From Natrinema salifodinae (GTDB taxonomy: Archaea; Halobacteriota; Halobacteria; Halobacteriales; Natrialbaceae), in NCBI RefSeq assembly GCF_900110455.1, contig NZ_FOIS01000004.1:744001-808000 (forward strand): a stretch of 64,000 nt of DNA. The letters run 5' to 3'. Shown piece after piece: positions 1-8,443 of this stretch (positions are counted from its first letter, which is position 1; every line of letters begins with the position of its first letter). A model generated the notes under the pieces. It had not been told where the DNA came from. It made no database searches and saw only the letters and a list, made by a program, of their open reading frames with translations. Position numbers and translations under genes: made by a program.

Positions 1-85
1 TCGGCTCCGCTCGGCACCACCGTCGCGAACCCGAACGATCGGGCCGCCGTGTTGGCTGCATAGCCGGGACGTCCCCGTCGATGCG

Positions 86-93
86 TATAAAAG
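86..93 (-). promoter_or_regulatory. TATA box at the left edge
   Basis: The plus strand reads TATAAAAG, so the minus strand carries a box A element. An ATG on the minus strand at position 61 lies 25 nt downstream, the spacing expected for a leaderless haloarchaeal transcript. The reading frame from that ATG stays open for 20 codons to the window edge and is Arg-rich. It may be the start of a gene cut off by the window, but nothing in it is recognisable. The rest of 1-174 holds no gene that I can support. Confidence 0.35.
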
Positions 94-174
94 TGCACAC
101 CCTCGACAGCGCATGGTAACGCATCTCTTTCGCGTCTCTTGCCAGTCGGCAGGAACCGGGACACCGGTCGCCGC

Positions 175-1800
175 TCAGGCCGGCCGTCCCATCGTGTACA
201 GGAACATCGGCGTCTGCCCCGCTGCCCGCGGCGCAAAGCAGTCCGCGACGACGTCGTCGTAGAACGTCAGTCCGGTCCCGCCCAGGTCGCGGTGAGCGTA
301 GGTTCCGAGGTACAGCCGGCCCGCCGTCAGCGCCGCCTCGAGTTGAGCCGCTCGATAGCCGCGGTCGCCGAGCGCGTCGACGACCGCCTCGAGATCGGTC
401 AGGAAGTAGATGCAGACCGCCGCGTCGGCGCCGAGGCGCTGGTCCAGGGCGAGGTGACCCGCTTCACTGCGGAGTTCGCCGGCCCGGAGGCGCTCGAGTT
501 CGCCGTCGGCCGGCTGGTAGTGATAGGTGCCGGGCTCGAGGCCGTCGACGCCGTTGACGAGCAGGTACGGATCGACGAACGACAGCGGCGGCTCGGCCCC
601 CGCGTCCTCCGCTCGCGCGTTCGAGGACTCGCCGCGTTCGCCCGCGCGGCGCACGTCCATCGGCACCCCGCGAACGGCCCGATCGAGCACCGTCGAGAGT
701 TTCCGGAAACTGATCGGCTCGCGCTCGTACTCGCGACAGGAGCCCCGACGGCGGATCGTCTCGTGTACCGGACGGCCCGAGGCCGTCTCGCGGTCGACTG
801 GCTCGAGCGCCACTCGCTCGCCGTCGCCAGGCCCGCGCGTGCCGATCGTCCCCACCGGTTTCGACGCCCGCCAGGCGTCGGCCGCGCTCCCATCGTCGAG
901 CGCGCCGGCCGACCAGGCCTCGTGGATCAGTGGAAACCGTTTCTCGTTCGGTGAGAGCGGCGCGGTGTCGGGATCGATCGACTCGATCTCGTCGGCAGTC
1001 GATGCTGGGTCGGAGCCGGAAACGGTGTCGCCCGCGCCGATCGGGACCAGTTCCAGGGGCGCTTCGTGCTCGGGATCGACGCCGAGCAGGTCGGCGACGG
1101 GTCGGTCGGCGAAGCCGGTGACGACCTCGGCGCGGTAGTCGAGCGCGTGGGCGACCGCCAGCAGGTTCGCGACCGTCGTGCCGGAGTCCCAGAAGGCGTG
1201 GCGGAAGGTCCGATCCCCGTACTTCCAGGCGTTGCGCCACCAGGTCGAGGTCGTGACGATCGTCAGGGGCGCGTCGGCGACGCCCTCGTGCGCGCTGGCG
1301 TTCGCGAGCGCGCCGCGGTGGTCCCCCTCGCGGAGGACGTCCAGGGACAGCGTCCGGGGATCGAAGTGGTAGACGCCGGCCGCGAGATCGCGGCTCGGTT
1401 CGCCGGTCTCGTCGCCAGGCCCGTCGAGATCGCCGCAGACGACGTACAGGTCGACGTGGTAGAGCGCGCCGGTGGTCGCCGCGGCGCGAAAGCGCAGCGA
1501 GCGCCCGCGCTTTTCGATCTCCTTCGTGACGCCGGCGGCGTAGTAACACAGGGTGGTGACGGTTTCGAGGTCCGGCCGGCACTCTCGCCTCGGGTCGCCG
1601 TCAGGCGTCGGTTCGGCGATCGCCGCCAGCGCCGGCTGTCGCGGCGGGCGGATCCGATCGGCCAGAGTCTTCTTCGGGAGGTCGGTATACTCCTTGTACG
1701 GCGTCGGCTTGTTGTCGAAATCGAGGCCGTGACCGCCCTCGCGGACGCTGCTGGGCGAGTGCTTCGTTCGCTCGTGGTAGTCGAGCGCCCCGGTCGTCAT
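175..1800 (-). CDS. SagB/ThcOx-type nitroreductase, two tandem FMN-reductase-like halves
   Basis: 541-residue protein with two nitroreductase-like halves, as in SagB-family dehydrogenases that oxidise azoline heterocycles or act as FMN oxidoreductases. The N-terminal half opens with the family's YHERTKH-type segment and contains FWDSGTTVANLLAVA. The second half starts near CREYEREPISF and repeats the layout. I chose the ATG at 1800 because the frame upstream of it runs into the promoter shared with the divergent MutS-like gene. No precursor peptide or YcaO-type cyclodehydratase gene lies nearby, so a peptide-modification role is not supported here. The substrate is unknown. Family is fairly sure, function is not. 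Confidence 0.8.
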   Translation of the reverse strand: MTTGALDYHERTKHSPSSVREGGHGLDFDNKPTPYKEYTDLPKKTLADRIRPPRQPALAAIAEPTPDGDPRRECRPDLETVTTLCYYAAGVTKEIEKRGRSLRFRAAATTGALYHVDLYVVCGDLDGPGDETGEPSRDLAAGVYHFDPRTLSLDVLREGDHRGALANASAHEGVADAPLTIVTTSTWWRNAWKYGDRTFRHAFWDSGTTVANLLAVAHALDYRAEVVTGFADRPVADLLGVDPEHEAPLELVPIGAGDTVSGSDPASTADEIESIDPDTAPLSPNEKRFPLIHEAWSAGALDDGSAADAWRASKPVGTIGTRGPGDGERVALEPVDRETASGRPVHETIRRRGSCREYEREPISFRKLSTVLDRAVRGVPMDVRRAGERGESSNARAEDAGAEPPLSFVDPYLLVNGVDGLEPGTYHYQPADGELERLRAGELRSEAGHLALDQRLGADAAVCIYFLTDLEAVVDALGDRGYRAAQLEAALTAGRLYLGTYAHRDLGGTGLTFYDDVVADCFAPRAAGQTPMFLYTMGRPA

Positions 1801-1816
1801 GCGGCGCGCTACCACG
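1801..1816 (-). repeat. Conserved start-proximal element, copy 1
   Basis: The 16 bases just before the ATG of the nitroreductase-type gene (minus strand GCCGTGGTAGCGCGCCGC, then ATG) match those before the GNAT gene at 13863 with one difference over the core. The two genes are unrelated. It may be a 5' element or coincidence of G+C-rich sequence. Confidence 0.4.
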
Positions 1817-1879
1817 GCAACCACGAAAAACCCGGGCGGGAGGTTTTTCTCGCTCCGGTTAGATACGCCGCTGGAGAAC

Positions 1880-3940
1880 ATGGACCTCGAGTCGATTCCG
1901 GGCGTTGGCGAGAAGACGGCCCGAGCGCTGTCTGAACTCGACGATCCCGAGCGCGCGCTTCGGACGGGCGACGTCGCGGCGATCGCGACCGCACCGGGGA
2001 TCAGTCAGGGCCGGGCCGCCCGGATCGCGCGCGGCGCGATCCGACTCGACCACGACGACCCCGGCGGCTTCCTCGCGACCGACCGCGCGAGGGAGGTCTA
2101 CCGCGCGGTCCTCGGACTGCTCAAAGAGCGGACGGTCACCGACTACGCCGCCCAGCGGCTCGAGACGATCTACCCGAGCCCCCGCCGCTCGCGCATCGCG
2201 GAGGTCCAGACGTTCGCTCGCGAAGCGATCGAGCGCGAGCCCGACCCCGAGGTGCGCGACGCTCTCGAGGGCGTCGAACCCCTCCGAGAGCCGGGCGACG
2301 TGCGGGTCCGCGAACGGTGCCTGGCGACGACCGATGCCGAACGGTACTCGGAAGCCGCGGCGGCGATCCCGGAACTTTCCGTCGAGGTCGTCGAGGACGC
2401 GCAGGGCCTGGCCGAACTCGCGCGGGGGTACTCGACGGTGATCGCGCTCGACGAGTCGTTCGCCGGCGTCACCGTCGAGGGCGACGTCCAGGTTCGGCCC
2501 GACGCCTTAGAGAACCCGGCCGAGGTCGTCCCCGAGCGACCGCTCGCCTTCTTCGCGCGCAATCGGGATCGGCTGCAGGCCGCGGTCGAGGTCCACCGCG
2601 CCGCCGACCTAGAGCCCGCCTGCGACCTCGACGCGCTCGAGGACGGCCTCTCGCGGCTGGCCGAGGACGGCACGGTCGCGGGCGACGACGAACTCGACCG
2701 GCTGACGACGGCGGTCGACGACCTCGACGCGGCGGCGAGCGCGGCCGAGAGCGCGGCGAACGACCGCCTCCGAGATGCGATCCGCGAGCAGGACGTCACG
2801 ATCGAGGGCTCGGACCTGCTCTCGCTGGTCGAGCGCGGGGCCGGCGTCGACTCCCTGCTCTCGCGGGAACTGGCCGACGAGTACGCCGCGGCCGTCGAGG
2901 CGGCCCGCGAGCACCTGATCGACGCGCTCGATCTCGACCCCGGCGAGGCCGAGATCGCCAGGCGGGCCTTCGGCGACGAACCGACGTTCCCGGTCGAGCG
3001 CGACGAGGACGCGGTCGGTCGGCTTCGCGAGGAGCTCACGGCGGCCAAGGAGCGACGCGCCGGACGGCTCAAGCGCGAACTGGCGGCCGACCTGGCCGAT
3101 CAGCGGGCGGGCGCTCGGCAGCTGGTCCGCGACGCGCTCGAGTTGGATGTCGAACTCGCCGTCGCCAGGTTCGCCCGGGACTTCGAGTGTACGATGCCGG
3201 AGTTCGTCGACCCGGACGAAGTAGGGAGCGCGGGCGGCGATACCGTCGGCTTCGCCATCGAGGGCGGGCGCTCTCCCCTGCTCGACGAACCGCTGGCGGC
3301 GATCGATCCCGTCGACTACGACGTCGCGGGCGTCGCCTTGCTCTCGGGTGTCAACAGCGGCGGGAAGACGTCCACGCTGGACCTCGTCGCGAGCGTGGTC
3401 GTTCTGGCGCACATGGGGCTGCCGGTCCCGGCCGAGAACGTCCGCCTGCGGCGGTTCGACGATCTGCACTACCACGCCAAGACCCAGGGGACGTTGGACG
3501 CCGGCGCCTTCGAGTCGACCGTCCGGGAGTTCGCCGACCTCGCGGAGGGCGGCGAGGGGTCGCTCGTCCTGGTCGACGAACTCGAGAGCATCACCGAACC
3601 AGGTGCCTCGGCGAAGATCATCGCCGGCATCCTCGAAGCGCTCGAGGAAAACGGCGCAACGGCGGTGTTCGTCTCCCACCTGGCCGACGAAATCCGCGAG
3701 ATGGCCGACTTCGACGTAACCGTCGACGGGATCGAAGCCGTGGGACTGGTCGACGGCGAACTCGAGGTGAACCGCTCGCCGGTCAAGGACCATCTGGCGC
3801 GCTCGACGCCGGAACTGATCGTCGAGAAGTTAGCCGACGAGGCCCGCGACGGGGTAGCGACGAACGGCGGGGCGGCGGTCACCGACGAGGGCGAACCGGA
3901 GCCGGTCTTCTACGATCGCCTGCTCGAGAAGTTCGACTGA
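1880..3940 (+). CDS. MutS-family ATPase with N-terminal helix-hairpin-helix
   Basis: 686 residues. The N-terminus (about residues 3-45) is a helix-hairpin-helix region with IPGVGEKTARAL. A helical middle follows, then a MutS-type ABC ATPase with Walker A GVNSGGKTST near residue 489 and Walker B LVLVDELES near 560. There is no recognisable mismatch-recognition (MutS-I) domain, so this is a MutS2/MutS-related protein of the archaeal kind and not canonical MutS. It probably binds branched or damaged DNA, but that is inference. The start is the ATG at 1880, because upstream in-frame codons overlap the divergent promoter. No MutL lies nearby. Confidence 0.85.
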   Translation: MDLESIPGVGEKTARALSELDDPERALRTGDVAAIATAPGISQGRAARIARGAIRLDHDDPGGFLATDRAREVYRAVLGLLKERTVTDYAAQRLETIYPSPRRSRIAEVQTFAREAIEREPDPEVRDALEGVEPLREPGDVRVRERCLATTDAERYSEAAAAIPELSVEVVEDAQGLAELARGYSTVIALDESFAGVTVEGDVQVRPDALENPAEVVPERPLAFFARNRDRLQAAVEVHRAADLEPACDLDALEDGLSRLAEDGTVAGDDELDRLTTAVDDLDAAASAAESAANDRLRDAIREQDVTIEGSDLLSLVERGAGVDSLLSRELADEYAAAVEAAREHLIDALDLDPGEAEIARRAFGDEPTFPVERDEDAVGRLREELTAAKERRAGRLKRELAADLADQRAGARQLVRDALELDVELAVARFARDFECTMPEFVDPDEVGSAGGDTVGFAIEGGRSPLLDEPLAAIDPVDYDVAGVALLSGVNSGGKTSTLDLVASVVVLAHMGLPVPAENVRLRRFDDLHYHAKTQGTLDAGAFESTVREFADLAEGGEGSLVLVDELESITEPGASAKIIAGILEALEENGATAVFVSHLADEIREMADFDVTVDGIEAVGLVDGELEVNRSPVKDHLARSTPELIVEKLADEARDGVATNGGAAVTDEGEPEPVFYDRLLEKFD

Positions 3941-4192
3941 CGGGCGGGGCCGCTTCGCGTGCGGGCTTGGCTGCCGTGAGTGCGCGCTGCGTACGACCAA
4001 TTCGTGAATAGTCGCGAGTGCGCCCGTCTCGCCGGCGCTGCTCGATGCGTCGAGGGCGGTCGCGGCTGGCTCTGTGAGTCGGCGCGGCGGCCGTCGATCG
4101 GCCGGTCGCCGTTCGAGACGGTCGGCGAGTCGTTAAACTCGCTGGGGTATGCAAGTGTAATACCTACCGCCCCGCGTTCCCTGTGCTAGCGC

Positions 4193-4360
4193 ATGCCGTA
4201 CGAATTCCAGTGTCCCAGGAACGGCTGCTCCTTCGAGCTCCGCTGCGACGCCGACCACGAGGCGGCGCGGCTCGCGCGGGCCCACGCTCGGGTCGCCCAC
4301 CGGAGTCGGATCGCGCCGGCCGATCTCAATCGGTGGCTCGAGCGGATCGAGGCCGCCTGA
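4193..4360 (+). CDS. Small DUF1059-like protein
   Basis: 55-residue protein with Cys at positions 7, 12 and 18 and His at 22, 31 and 36, a spacing like that of the small archaeal DUF1059 proteins, which probably bind a metal. It begins MPYEFQCPRNGC and ends IEAA. It lies 60 nt upstream of the Orc1/Cdc6 gene on the same strand and could be co-transcribed with it. The function of this family is unknown. The start ATG follows an A/T-containing stretch (GTGTAATACC) about 30 nt upstream. Confidence 0.7.
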   Translation: MPYEFQCPRNGCSFELRCDADHEAARLARAHARVAHRSRIAPADLNRWLERIEAA

Positions 4361-4420
4361 GGCGGCTCGCGCCGTCGATTCGGCAAACATCTAAGTAGCT
4401 CCGACAGCGTGGTGAAAGTG

Positions 4421-5551
4421 ATGGCAGACGACCCCGAGGAGGGGATGTTGTCGTGGGACGAATCCGTGTTCAGGGACGAACACGTCTTCGAAATCGACTA
4501 CGTCCCCGAGACGTTCAAGCACCGCGAGGGCCAGACCGAGAGCCTGACGTACGCGCTGCGCCCGGCGGTGCGGGGGTCGCGACCGCTAAACGTCATGGCT
4601 CGCGGACCGCCCGGGACGGGGAAGACGACCGCGATCCAGAAGCTGTTCGACGAGGTGGGCGCCCAGACGAGCGACGTCCGGACGATCCGCGTCAACTGTC
4701 AGGTCAACTCGACGCGGTACTCCGTGTTCTCCCGGCTGTTCGAGGGCACGTTCGACTACGAGCCGCCGTCCTCGGGGATCTCGTTCAAGAAGTTATTCGG
4801 CCAGATCACCGAGAAACTCGTCGAGGAGGACAAAGTACTCGTCGTCGCCCTGGACGACGTCAACTACCTCTTCTACGAGAACGAGGCCTCGGATACGCTG
4901 TACTCGCTGTTGCGAGCCCACGAGGAGTACCCCGGCGCGAAGATCGGCGTCATCGTCGTCTCCTCCGACCCCGCGCTGGACGTGATCGAGGAACTCGACT
5001 CGCGGGTCCAGAGCGTCTTCCGTCCGGAGGACGTCTACTTCCCGGTCTACGACCAGCCCGAGATCGTCGACATCCTCGCCGAGCGCGTCGAGCGCGGGTT
5101 CAACGACGGCGTCATCTCCCGGAGCACGCTCGAGTACGTCGCCGATCTCACGGCCGAGAGCGGCGACCTCCGAGTCGGCATCGACCTACTGCGTCGGGCG
5201 GGGCTCACCGCCGAGATGCGCGCCAGCCGCACCGTCGAGCGCCAGGACGTCGAGGATGCCTACGAGAAGTCCAAGTACATCAACCTCTCGCGCTCGCTGT
5301 CGGGGCTGACCGACACCGAGCAGACGCTGCTCGAAGTGATCGCCGACAACGACGGCCGCCAGGCCGGCGAGGTCTACGAGGCCTTCCGGGAAGAGACCGA
5401 TCTGGGGTACACGCGCTACTCCGAGATCGTCAACAAGCTCGACCAGCTCGGGCTGATCGACGCCGACTACGCGGACGTCGACGGTCGCGGCCGTTCGCGG
5501 TCGCTCTCGCTGTCCTACGAGAAGGACGCGGTGCTCGAACGACTCGAGTGA
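4421..5551 (+). CDS. Orc1/Cdc6-family replication initiator paralogue
   Basis: 376 residues, an AAA+ ATPase followed by a winged-helix domain. Walker A is RGPPGTGKTT (residues 61-70). The Walker B region reads VLVVALDDVNYLF, so the usual DE pair is DD followed by V-N. The C-terminal third (from LSGLTDTEQTLLE) looks like the winged helix that binds origin DNA. In-frame GTG codons lie just upstream (4409, 4412, 4418), but the ATG at 4421 is preferred. The adjacent gaps are short and G+C-rich and contain no origin-recognition repeats that I can see, so this is probably one of the accessory paralogues common in haloarchaea and not an origin-linked initiator. Confidence 0.85.
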   Translation: MADDPEEGMLSWDESVFRDEHVFEIDYVPETFKHREGQTESLTYALRPAVRGSRPLNVMARGPPGTGKTTAIQKLFDEVGAQTSDVRTIRVNCQVNSTRYSVFSRLFEGTFDYEPPSSGISFKKLFGQITEKLVEEDKVLVVALDDVNYLFYENEASDTLYSLLRAHEEYPGAKIGVIVVSSDPALDVIEELDSRVQSVFRPEDVYFPVYDQPEIVDILAERVERGFNDGVISRSTLEYVADLTAESGDLRVGIDLLRRAGLTAEMRASRTVERQDVEDAYEKSKYINLSRSLSGLTDTEQTLLEVIADNDGRQAGEVYEAFREETDLGYTRYSEIVNKLDQLGLIDADYADVDGRGRSRSLSLSYEKDAVLERLE

Positions 5552-5673
5552 CGGCGACTCCGCGCGCTCTCGGCTGTCCCGTCGCAGGGCCGACTCGTGG
5601 TCTCCTCCTCTTCCACCTCCGTCCTATTCCGGCCCGCTGCTTAACCGCCGACGGACTGTAGCCGGCGCACAGC

Positions 5674-6771
5674 ATGTCAACGCTCCTGATATACGGCTCG
5701 TACGGCTACGTCGGGACCCTGGTCGCCCGCGAGGCGATCGACCGCGGGCTCGACCCGATTCTGGCCGGCCGCGACCGCGAGCAGCTTCGCGAGCAGGTGG
5801 ACGAGTTGGGCCAGGCGGGTCGGCGATTCGATCTCGGGGACCCCGACACCGTCGCCGAGGCGCTCGCGGACGTCGACTGCCTCTTGAACTGCGCCGGCCC
5901 GTTCTCGAACACCGCCGAACCGCTCGTCGAGGGCTGTCTCCGGAGCGGAACGGACTACGTGGACATCACCGGCGAGATACCCGTCATCGAGGCGATCCGC
6001 GATCGTGACGCGGACGCGACCGAGGCCGGGATCACCCTCTTGCCGGCCGCCGCCCTCTCGACGATTCCGATCGACTGCCTGGCCGCCCACCTCGCGGATC
6101 GGCTGGCCGACGCGGACGCGCTCGCGCTGGGCGTCGACGCGTTCCGGATCCCGTCGATCGGCACCGTCAGGACGGTCATCGAGGGTGCCGACACCGGCGG
6201 CGCCGTCCGTCGCGACGGCCGCCTCGAGGGCGTGCCGACGGCCTGGCGGACCCGGGAGATCGACTTCGGTCGCGGCGAGCGGCCAGCGGTGACGATGCCG
6301 ATGGGGGATATCTCGACGACCCATTACACGACCGGGATCCCGAACGTCGAGATGTACGCGGTGATGCCCCAGCCCGCTCGCCTCGGGTTGAAACTGCATC
6401 GCTACCTCGCGCCGGTGTTCGAGTCGAAACCGGTCCGGTGGCTACTGAAGCAGGCGGCAGGCGTCCGCGACGGCCCCTCCGAGCGGGCGCGCCGGCGTGG
6501 GTCGGCGTACATCTGGGGCGAAGCGCGGACCGAGGGTGCGGACGGCGAGCGCGTCGTCTCCCGGCTGCGGACGCCCGACCCGTACGTCGTCACCGTCGAC
6601 GGCGCGGTGACGGTCGCCGAGCGCGTCCTCGCGGGCGACGCCGACGCCGGGTTCCAGACGCCGGCCGGCGCGTTCGGCGCCGACTTCGTCTTCGAACTCG
6701 ACGGCGTGGAGGGCTTCTTCGACGAGTCGACGCCGGACGCGTCCTCGCCGGTCAATCCGCTGCTCAGATAG
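5674..6771 (+). CDS. Saccharopine dehydrogenase-like NAD(P)-binding oxidoreductase
   Basis: 365 residues. The N-terminus is a Rossmann fold with the glycine-rich loop IYGSYGYVGTLVA, followed by the conserved CLLNCAGPFSNTAEPLVEGC segment typical of saccharopine-dehydrogenase-like and trans-acting enoyl-reductase proteins. These proteins act on very varied substrates, and neither lysine metabolism nor lipid reduction is indicated by the neighbours. It is probably cytoplasmic. It stands alone on the plus strand between the Orc1/Cdc6 gene and the DUF2267 pair. Confidence 0.8.
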   Translation: MSTLLIYGSYGYVGTLVAREAIDRGLDPILAGRDREQLREQVDELGQAGRRFDLGDPDTVAEALADVDCLLNCAGPFSNTAEPLVEGCLRSGTDYVDITGEIPVIEAIRDRDADATEAGITLLPAAALSTIPIDCLAAHLADRLADADALALGVDAFRIPSIGTVRTVIEGADTGGAVRRDGRLEGVPTAWRTREIDFGRGERPAVTMPMGDISTTHYTTGIPNVEMYAVMPQPARLGLKLHRYLAPVFESKPVRWLLKQAAGVRDGPSERARRRGSAYIWGEARTEGADGERVVSRLRTPDPYVVTVDGAVTVAERVLAGDADAGFQTPAGAFGADFVFELDGVEGFFDESTPDASSPVNPLLR

Positions 6772-6893
6772 CGGTCCGAAGCGATCAGGCGATCCGCGAG
6801 CGAATCGCCACTGGGCGCCGTCCCGTTCCGTCCGGCTCCCTGCCGGCAGTCGCCGGCCCAATCGCCACGGGCGGCTCCGTCCAAGCGGCCGAT

Positions 6894-7292
6894 ATGGAGC
6901 GCCACGACTTCTATCAAGCCGTCGAACGCCAGGCGACGCTTTCAGACGAAGCCGACGCGCGGGACGCGACCCAGGCGGTGTTGTCCGCGCTGGGCGAGCG
7001 GGTAGACGAGACGCGGCTCCAGCGAATCGACGGCGAGTTGCCCGACGAGATCGGCGATCACCTCACCGACGGGGCGTCGGGCCGGAGCCTCTCCTACGAC
7101 GAGTTCCTCGAGCGCGTCGCGGAGCGCACCGACCGCGCCGCGGTCGAGGATCCGGAGCGGCTTGCACGGGCAGTCGTCGGCACGCTGCTCGAACACATCG
7201 ACGAGGACGAGGCCGACGGCCTGCGCGAACGGCTCGACGAGCTCGGGTTCGAGGCGATCGTACCGGAGTCCGGGCCCGGCGCCACGAGTTAG
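6894..7292 (+). CDS. DUF2267 family protein (first of a tandem pair)
   Basis: 132 residues, all-helical and acidic. It resembles the DUF2267 family, with the repeated pattern F(Y)xxV, TQAVLSALGERV, LPDEIGDHL and FLERVAERT. The next gene encodes a paralogue with the same pattern, so the pair arose by tandem duplication. The function of the family is unknown; members are often found with stress-response genes. The start is the ATG at 6894, because longer in-frame extensions overlap the preceding gene. Confidence 0.75.
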   Translation: MERHDFYQAVERQATLSDEADARDATQAVLSALGERVDETRLQRIDGELPDEIGDHLTDGASGRSLSYDEFLERVAERTDRAAVEDPERLARAVVGTLLEHIDEDEADGLRERLDELGFEAIVPESGPGATS

Positions 7293-7379
7293 GACGAGAG
7301 CGGCGTCCGGCCGACGGTGCGCACGAACCCGGCACGTGCCGCCCGAACCGTGAGGGACGACATCGCCGTTGACACGGAC

Positions 7380-7802
7380 ATGGAACAGGCAGAACTGCTC
7401 GAGAAGGTGAGCGATCGCGCTGCCGCCGACGCGGACGAAGAATCGGCCGGCGACGCCACGCGAGCGGTCCTCCAGACGCTCGGCGAGCGACTGAGCGCGG
7501 ACGAGGCCGAGGATCTGGCCGCGCAGCTACCGGGCGACCTGGGCCGGTACCTCACCCAGGGCGAGTCCGGCCAGCGCTTCTCCGAGGAGGAGTTTATCTC
7601 GCGGATCGACCAGCGCATGGACACCGTCGATCTCCACGGCGAGGAAGCGGCGACGACCGTCCTGGGGACGGTCCTCGAAGCGATCGACGAAAGCGACCGC
7701 GCGGCCGTGGCCGACCAGTTCCGTCACTACGGCTTCGAAGAACTGCTCGCGGAGACGGACGCGGACGTCGACGTGGCGGATCGGACGCCTGGCGAGTACT
7801 GA
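7380..7802 (+). CDS. DUF2267 family protein (second of a tandem pair)
   Basis: 140 residues, paralogous to the preceding product: LGERLSADEAEDLAAQLPGDL aligns with LGERVDETRLQRIDGELPDEI. A GTG at 7317 is in frame, but the ATG at 7380 gives a start that lines up with the first copy and is preferred. The gap between the two genes is 87 nt, so they may form one operon. Biochemical role unknown. Confidence 0.75.
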   Translation: MEQAELLEKVSDRAAADADEESAGDATRAVLQTLGERLSADEAEDLAAQLPGDLGRYLTQGESGQRFSEEEFISRIDQRMDTVDLHGEEAATTVLGTVLEAIDESDRAAVADQFRHYGFEELLAETDADVDVADRTPGEY

Positions 7803-7933
7803 TCCCTCGAGACGCTCCGGTCCGGTCCCAATCTCGATTTCGACCGCGAACGGCGCGCCGTTCGCAGCCGCCGCCTCGTTTTGGTTCGACTATTGACCGC
7901 AAGCTTCGGTCGACAGGTCGGCGTCGGCCAGCG

Positions 7934-8200
7934 TCAGGCCTGGTCGACTGTTTCGCGGTAGTCTTCGACCGACTCGATGGCCGATTCGACCTTGTCTCGG
8001 GTGTTGCCGTCCGCTCGCTCGCGGACCTGGCGGAGCGTGTTGAGCCGTTCGTCGAGGAGGGCGTGATCGGGTTCGGTGTCGCCCATCACGTAGTCGGCGA
8101 ACGCGTCGGTGGTTTCTCGAATATCGTCGCGGACGTCGTCGTCGGCTGACTTCGCCGCCTCTTCGAGGTCGTCGCGAGCCTGCTGGAGTTGCTCCGTCAT
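7934..8200 (-). CDS. Small acidic helical protein (DUF7553-like)
   Basis: 88-residue, highly charged, probably two-helix protein (MTEQLQQARDDLEEAAKSAD and onward). It resembles small haloarchaeal proteins grouped as DUF7553; this assignment is from memory of the family pattern. The start at 8200 fits a minus-strand TATA-like GTTATGA about 27 nt upstream, as for a leaderless transcript. No function can be proposed. Confidence 0.6.
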   Translation of the reverse strand: MTEQLQQARDDLEEAAKSADDDVRDDIRETTDAFADYVMGDTEPDHALLDERLNTLRQVRERADGNTRDKVESAIESVEDYRETVDQA

Positions 8201-8443
8201 ATGCCGAGCCACGGCGAGGCGAGTCATAACGGTTGGGCGAGCACTGTCCACGTACGAGGTCGGTGGCGGCCGAAAGTGGAGCGTACGCGGTCGTATTCTC
8301 AGCCTACGGGTCCTCTTGCCCCGATTCTCGCCCGCCGCGGCGGGACCCCATCAGTGCGGCGTCGGCGCGCCGCGCGACCGTCACGCGGTCGCGGCTCACA
8401 TGCGAGCGGGTAAAGTGCCTCGAACTCCTGCTATCGATAGATA

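Noticed and set aside
399-1582. Long open frames on other strands inside the nitroreductase, uvrC, leuS and similar genes
   Set aside because: High G+C leaves long chance frames; their products are Arg-rich and non-acidic, unlike real haloarchaeal proteins, and match the codon positions of the true genes.
175-1800. Ribosomal peptide (RiPP) gene cluster around the SagB-type protein
   Set aside because: No cyclodehydratase, precursor peptide or dedicated transporter next to it.
3941-4420. Possible replication origin beside the Orc1/Cdc6 gene
   Set aside because: The gaps are G+C-rich and short, and I see no repeated origin-recognition boxes or long A/T-rich unwinding element.
7803-7933. Possible small gene in the gap after the DUF2267 pair
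   Set aside because: No start codon with a box A and no acidic product; the gap is only 131 nt.
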